Origin: Ectocarpus siliculosus
Taxonomy: Eukaryota; Sar; Phaeophyceae; Ectocarpales; Ectocarpaceae
Assembly (NCBI GenBank): GCA_000310025.1
Contig: FN649748.1
Location: forward strand, 1,584,059-1,596,383
Reading direction: 5' to 3'
DNA: 12,325 bases
Shown: in pieces, positions 8,786-12,325 of the stretch
Numbering within the stretch: the stretch's first letter is position 1
How the letters are laid out: each line of letters starts with the position of its first letter
Program-made: the position numbers and the translations under genes
Notes under the pieces: generated by a model
Told to the model about the DNA's origin: nothing
Seen by the model: the letters and a program-made list of their open reading frames with translations, nothing else
Databases searched by the model: none

Positions 8786-11700
8786 CTGAGGTACAATAGC
8801 ATGTATTATGTATAAGCGATAGGATCGTCAACTGTCTGGGAAATCGGTGTAAGGTCGCTTCCAACTGGTCGTCTCCTTCGTGTTATGTACCGTGGGGGGA
8901 CCTGTTTAGTTTAGTGCCGATATGTGCCAAGAAAATTAACCGGCACTATACCGGACCGGGGCTAATCAACCGGCACTAAACAGCCACCTACTGTATTGTT
9001 CTTGTCGTCTTCCCATTAAAAAACGTTCCGATCTCTCTACCCAGTACCTCCATCTGTCCGTACTGATCGAACACTCGATTCCCGTGGTCACAGGCTAACT
9101 TACCCTACAAAGGTATATACTCAAACAAAATGGGCCCGAAGCTATGCTCGTGGTTCCCCCCCAACGCTTCTCTCTCTCTGTCCTTCCCGTATTCCATGCT
9201 TTGCTTAGTATCGGCAGTTTTGCAAGAACGACGCCGCATGCACAGCAACATACAGCGCGCTTGACATGGTGGTGCCTTATATTCCCATACCTGCGCCTGT
9301 TTCCGAACGACCTCCTCCTGGGCGAGGGAGACCGACGACGGCGCACAGGGCTGCGGCTCCTGCAAAAACGAAATCGTGCCGCAACAAACAGCCGGGGGGG
9401 AGAGGGGCGATCGGCACCTGCATGATTTTTTGCTGTGGTGTTGCTCACGGCAGTATACCACATAGCAACTATCGTTGTAGCACAACCGTGGTTTTGTCGC
9501 TCTTGTGAGTTTCGGCGTGTATCTTCGTACATGCCGCAAGAAACGGTCCTCTTCGTTCCTAACTGACTGCTAATTTACCACAGGCACACACCAAGCCCCG
9601 CCGCTTGATGCTGTGAGCCACGAGATCCTTGCGGTCGCTACCCCCCATCAGTGCTGCTACGCGTTTGGGGTGTATGCCCATCGACACCCTCACCATCTCT
9701 CTTGTCTCTCATCCTTTCGTGCCCCATGGACGCCCCCCCTGCAAACTACCTGCACAACCCATCGAAAACTAAATAGTTGGTACGTCGTGTCGGGCGAACT
9801 CCATTGGTTCGACGACCCCGTCCCCTTTTGCCCGTACGCCCGATAGCCTCCGCGAGGACATCATTACGCTTGGTTTAAGTTGTAGGGGTTACGGGTGTGG
9901 TTTGGGATTAGGGCTAGGGGTACAGAACGGGCCCGAAGAGCAAAAAACGCAAAAACAGGGTCGAGGCTCAGTTTCTTATTTGGTCTACATACCACGGGTT
10001 GCTATACAGAGTTTTGTCTAGGATCCACCGCTGAGGTGTCTCTCTTATCCCTATTTTTTCTGTATTTTTGCGAAAACCTGAGCCTCTGTTTTTATACGAA
10101 ATACTTCTCAACTACGGGCCGGTTCCGTACGAACCCCCCCCTCTCCATTTCACGTAGGTATGGTAACATGGTAACGCCTAACATCCTCCCAAAAGGCGGT
10201 CCAATACGCCTCATGGTGGAAACCTCGCCCTTACCTCCTGTCGGAGCGGCGGTTGCGGGGGGGGGAGGATCTCCTCCGAGGGGGGCTCCGTGCCCTGTCG
10301 GCATACGAGGTAGACCCGCCGAATCCCCCACTCCCCCTCCGGTCGCCACGGGGCGGCGATCTGCAAAAAAATTGAAACAAAGGATACATACACCACACAC
10401 CCATCGTGAGGCAAGAAACATGTTTTTTTAACACACTAAAAAAGCGGGGGTTCACATGCAATGCGGCTGGGAAAATGTGAATGCTCTACTGCTGTACGAT
10501 CACGCTCGTGTTTAGTACGTCATTTGTATCGCGGATACACGAGCACCCGGCTAGCGAACGAGAATCCTCTGCCGCGGCGAAAGCCTTAGGCACACAAGTA
10601 CGCACCGGTCCCTCCCGCGGAAGCCAGCCCCCGCGGCCATGGCGCCGTAGCCTCCACCGCCGCCGGATCCGCCGCCGCCCCCGGCGGGCCCGTAGTGTCC
10701 TCCGCCGCCTCCACCGCCTCCCTGGCCGCTGAAGCTCCCGCTGCCATTGCCGAAGCTTCCGCGCGCCTGTCCGGCGAAGCGGCCGCGGCCGGCACGTTCA
10801 CGCTCGCGCTCGCGCTCACGCCCTAGAGAGAGGGGGAGTAAGGGCGGGGGTTGTCGTTTCATCGCTAAGCTTACGCCATCGACAAATTCCGGAGAGGGGT
10901 CCCGCCCCGTTGCGAATTAGGCTCCGAGCATACTTATAAGGGTTATCTCTTTTGACAATACTGCGCACCGTCCGTGACAAGGTATTCTCATGCAGATTAA
11001 CCAAAAGCAGACATACGAAAACTCAAGAGAGGTCGTAAGATGTTTCACATTAAAGACGAAAACACAAACAGCACCTACGTTCAGATTTGAACAACAAGCA
11101 GATGTACGAAAAACTAAGAGAGGTCGTAAGATGTTGCACGTTTAAGACGACAACATAAACAGCACCTACGTTCAGATTTGAACAACAAGCAGATATTTCA
11201 AAAACTAAGACAAAGAGAGAGAGAGGGCGGAAGACACTCCACGTTTTAAGACAACACCACAAACAGCACTCATGTAGCATAAACAGCACTTACGTTCAGC
11301 TTCCCTCGACCTGGGCGAGGGCGACTGCCTGCGCTTCTTGGTCACCAGCACGAAGGCCACCTTGATCCTGTTGCCGTCCAGCTGAAGGGGGAATGGCCAA
11401 CACCCACAAAAACGCCGATCAAAACACGCGGACAACGCAGGGAGGAAGCGTTGTGTTGACTGAACACTTATCCCGAGAACGTAACACTCGCATCGAGAAA
11501 TACTTCGAAATCGTCAAGTTCGGGTGCTGGCATGGGGGGTGGCTTTGCTGCTGGCTGGCGCGTCTGGGACACCAGCAGCCAGGTGTTTGTTTTTCGCGCC
11601 AAGCGAGAAGCGTGATCCGCGGAGCTGAAAGTATCCTTGATGGTACACACGCCACGGGTAGCCTACAAAGCACGAAAACTCAGTACCGGCGTCTACAGAG

Positions 11701-12276
11701 CGAACGACGGCGCACCGCGATGCCGAACGGCCCTTGGCCTACGCTGCCGGTACCGCAAACACGTCGTACCTCAGCCGCTTCCGCGCCTTGCATTCACATC
11801 GCTTCGAATACACCAACTCCAGCAGGCAAGGTTCACGTCCCAACCCAGACGATAATGTTCTTCTTATCCATCGTAGCCCCAAGCCGGCTTCGAGCGTTGA
11901 GCCGACAAATACCGTAGGTGACATGATGTAAAATATCACACCCCCTTGGACGCATTTTCAAAGCTCGATTTCTCCACAGCAGAAAGGAGTAGCGTGTGCC
12001 GAAAAACGGCGGCATTGGAGCCGTCCAGTCGAGAGCTCTCAGAACACCCATCGTTTCAATAATATGTTTTCTCTTCAACGTGGAGCAGTCCAGCTCTGAA
12101 AAACGGTCCAGGGGGTGTGGTATCTTGCGTCATGTCACCTACACGGTACAGCATGCGCATCAATCCATCCATGCAGAACAAGGCGGACGCCAGGACCCTC
12201 TCACCTGCCCTCCGTCCAGGTAAAGCTGCGCCTGCTCCGCCTCTGCCCTCTCCACGAACTCCACGAAGGCATAGCC
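8611..12276 (-). CDS. RNPS1/SR45-type RNA-binding splicing activator, partial at both ends, six exons
   Basis: Family members activate splicing and join the exon-junction/ASAP complex in the nucleus. Exons in transcript order: 12276-12205, 11381-11294, 10822-10606, 10294-10235, 9359-9291, 8785-8611, about 227 residues, with every intron phase consistent. The first two exons give the C-terminal half of an RRM: an RNP1-like GYAFVEF, then AEQAQLYLDGGQ joined to LDGNRIKVAF. This resembles Arabidopsis SR45 (AEKAQLYMDGAQIDG) and human RNPS1 (MDGGQIDG). Next come RQSPSPRSR, an RERERERER run, a Gly-rich segment with G8 and G5 runs, then the RS region: SPPRRRSSPPR, SRSPVRRRRSPSP, an RSRSRSRSRSR run, S7, a long GS repeat and S6K. 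The N-terminal Ser-rich part and first RRM strands lie beyond the right edge. Gene family is confident; the choice between RNPS1 and SR45 names is not resolved. Confidence 0.88.
8661..8708. repeat. Hexanucleotide repeat (CCGCTG)n in coding sequence
   Basis: About seven tandem CCGCTG units on the plus strand read GGC AGC on the coding minus strand and encode a Gly-Ser dipeptide run. The repeat is in frame whatever its copy number, so length changes alter only the disordered tail. Confidence 0.93.
8786..9290 (-). other. RNPS1/SR45 intron, 505 bp
   Basis: Donor GTATGG at 9290, acceptor GTACCTCAG ending at 8786, phase 2. It contains the inverted repeat at 8902-8983. No gene seen. Confidence 0.83.
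8902..8983. repeat. Short intronic inverted repeat with internal direct repeat
   Basis: CTGTTTAG-TTTAGTGCCG at 8902-8919 faces CGGCACTAAACAG at 8971-8983; the left arm carries an extra TTTAG. AACCGGCACTA also occurs as a direct repeat at 8938-8948 and 8968-8978, a 30 bp period. It could form a stem in the transcript or be the remnant of a small transposon. Confidence 0.75.
9291..9359 (-). CDS. 69 bp RS-module exon
   Basis: The acceptor GTTTTTGCAG is strong and the donor is GTATGG. Phase is 2 on both sides. It encodes SRSPVRRRRSPSPRRRSF followed by GNRR, with SP dipeptides typical of SR-kinase and CLK substrates. It resembles the 60 bp exon upstream in layout and sequence. Confidence 0.83.
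9360..10234 (-). other. RNPS1/SR45 intron, 875 bp
   Basis: Donor GTAAGG at 10234, acceptor GTTTTTGCAG ending at 9360, phase 2. It holds a G-rich patch at 9880-9925 with one TTAGGG and several near-variants. No gene seen. Confidence 0.82.
10235..10294 (-). CDS. 60 bp RS-module exon
   Basis: The preceding acceptor is TATGCCGACAG and the donor is GTAAGG. It enters and leaves in phase 2, with both junctions inside an Arg codon. It encodes ARSPPRRRSSPPRNRRSDR. A 9-C run in the coding strand (10257-10265) makes the frame sensitive to homopolymer errors, but the flanking phases agree with the count given. Confidence 0.82.
10295..10605 (-). other. RNPS1/SR45 intron, 311 bp
   Basis: Donor GTGCGT at 10605, acceptor GCCGACAG ending at 10295, phase 2. 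The part nearest the acceptor is G-rich rather than pyrimidine-rich, so this is the weakest acceptor of the gene. No other feature seen. Confidence 0.78.
10606..10822 (-). CDS. Arg/Glu and Gly-rich linker exon of RNPS1/SR45-type gene
   Basis: This 217 bp exon enters in phase 1 and leaves in phase 2 at the donor GTGCGT. It encodes an RERERERER tract, GRGRF, a GSGSFSGQ stretch, G8, HYGP, further G5 blocks and GFRGRD. Such Gly-rich runs with scattered RG are typical of hnRNP-type disordered regions, and neither human RNPS1 nor plant SR45 has one of this kind after the RRM, as I recall them. Confidence 0.83.
10823..11293 (-). other. RNPS1/SR45 intron, 471 bp, mostly tandem repeat
   Basis: Donor GTAAGT at 11293, acceptor CTCCCCCTCTCTCTAG ending at 10823, phase 1. 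About 60% of the intron is the 91 bp repeat array. The acceptor has an excellent pyrimidine tract. Confidence 0.88.
11004..11300. repeat. Three-copy 91 bp tandem repeat spanning a 5' splice site
   Basis: Copies begin with GCAGA at 11007, 11098 and 11189, exactly 91 bp apart. Shared blocks include ACGAAAA, AAGAGAGGTCGTAAGATGTT, TTTAAGACGA, AAACAGCACCTACGTTCAG and ATTTGAACAACAAGC. The third copy is longer, with an AGAGAGAG run and a small internal duplication of AAACAGCACT. It ends at ACTTACGTTCAG, which on the minus strand is CTGAAC then GTAAGT, the donor of the RNPS1 exon at 11294. The earlier copies carry the same position as CTGAAC then GTAGGT. Confidence 0.92.
11382..12204 (-). other. RNPS1/SR45 intron, 823 bp
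   Basis: Donor GTGAGA directly after GGGCAG, acceptor CCCCCTTCAG just above 11381, phase 0. It hosts the MITE-like element. The rest (11400-11905) shows no recognisable gene or repeat. Confidence 0.85.
11910..12148. mobile_element. MITE-like element with ~50-65 bp terminal inverted repeats
   Basis: The left arm starts TACCGTAGGTGACATGA (from 11910) and runs through CACACCCCC to about 11965 or beyond. The right arm, read on the minus strand from 12148, starts TACCGTGTAGGTGACATGA and also runs through CACACCCCC. By hand the arms match at about 80-85% over 50 bp, with most differences transitions, and weaker similarity continues through CTCCAC. The element is ~239 bp with no transposase. Both ends lie at TA, as expected for Tc1/mariner-type insertion, though the TA may belong to the repeat itself. 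It sits in an RNPS1/SR45 intron (11382-12204). Confidence 0.82.
12205..12276 (-). CDS. RRM exon with RNP1-like motif
   Basis: This 72 bp exon is phase 0 on both sides and encodes 24 residues beginning GYAFVEF. The upstream boundary is inferred from GGCTGGACAG on the minus strand, with CGCTGAC as a possible branch point. The poly-C at the window edge (12309-12325 read on the minus strand) would serve as a pyrimidine-rich tract. The open frame continues upstream as GDADGSAGQ, so a longer exon running off the window cannot be excluded. Confidence 0.8.
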
Positions 12277-12325
12277 CTGTCCAGCCGAACCGTCAGCGTC
12301 ACCAAGGTGGGGGGGGGGGGGGGGG

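Noticed and set aside
8600-8815. Plus-strand frame encoding a Leu-Pro dipeptide run and acidic stretch
   Set aside because: It is the antisense shadow of the RS/GS exon; the minus strand has the matching splice phases and family context.
9880-9925. Possible interstitial telomeric repeat
   Set aside because: Only one exact TTAGGG with loosely similar G-rich neighbours; too degenerate to call.
1-12325. Bacterial-type features (operons, Shine-Dalgarno sites, CRISPR, insertion sequences)
   Set aside because: Both genes are spliced with GT-AG introns, so the DNA is eukaryotic nuclear; no regular spaced repeat array or transposase was found.

Overview
The window is nuclear DNA from a eukaryote with intron-rich genes. 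It holds two partial, convergent, multi-exon genes joined by GT-AG introns of about 300-875 bp. A brown alga or a related stramenopile is my best guess. The guess rests on long introns in a roughly 50% GC background, very short exons, many poly-G/poly-C runs, and an RNPS1/SR45 protein that reads closer to the plant-type SR45 in its RRM. It is inference only; no marker in the window settles the lineage. Both window ends are G homopolymers (2-15 and 12309-12325), so this may be a contig bounded by unsequenceable runs.

Region by region. 1-695 has no recognisable coding sequence; its first 460 bp are a degenerate ~62 bp minisatellite. 696-5669 (+) carries nine exons of an NADP-dependent isocitrate dehydrogenase, from the residue matching human IDH1 E85 to the stop codon. 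Its 5' exons lie outside the window. 5670-8610 is a ~2.9 kb stretch with no gene I can support, presumably 3' UTRs and intergenic DNA of the two converging genes. 8611-12276 (-) carries six exons of an RNPS1/SR45-type splicing activator: the end of an RRM, an Arg/Glu and Gly-rich linker, then an RS domain spread over three exons. Its start lies beyond the right edge and its last exon is uncertain. All intron phases across both reconstructed genes agree, which strongly supports the models.

The two genes are not an operon and have unrelated jobs: central carbon/NADPH metabolism, and mRNA splicing with exon-junction-complex function. The least ordinary content is structural. In each gene one intron has a tandem duplication that copies a splice site (the 3' site of an IDH intron, the 5' site of an RNPS1 intron). 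A ~239 bp MITE-like element with long inverted repeats and TA ends sits in an RNPS1 intron. Two small phase-2/phase-2 exons of the RS domain look like duplicated, skippable modules. I see no convincing evidence of a new biological system beyond these.
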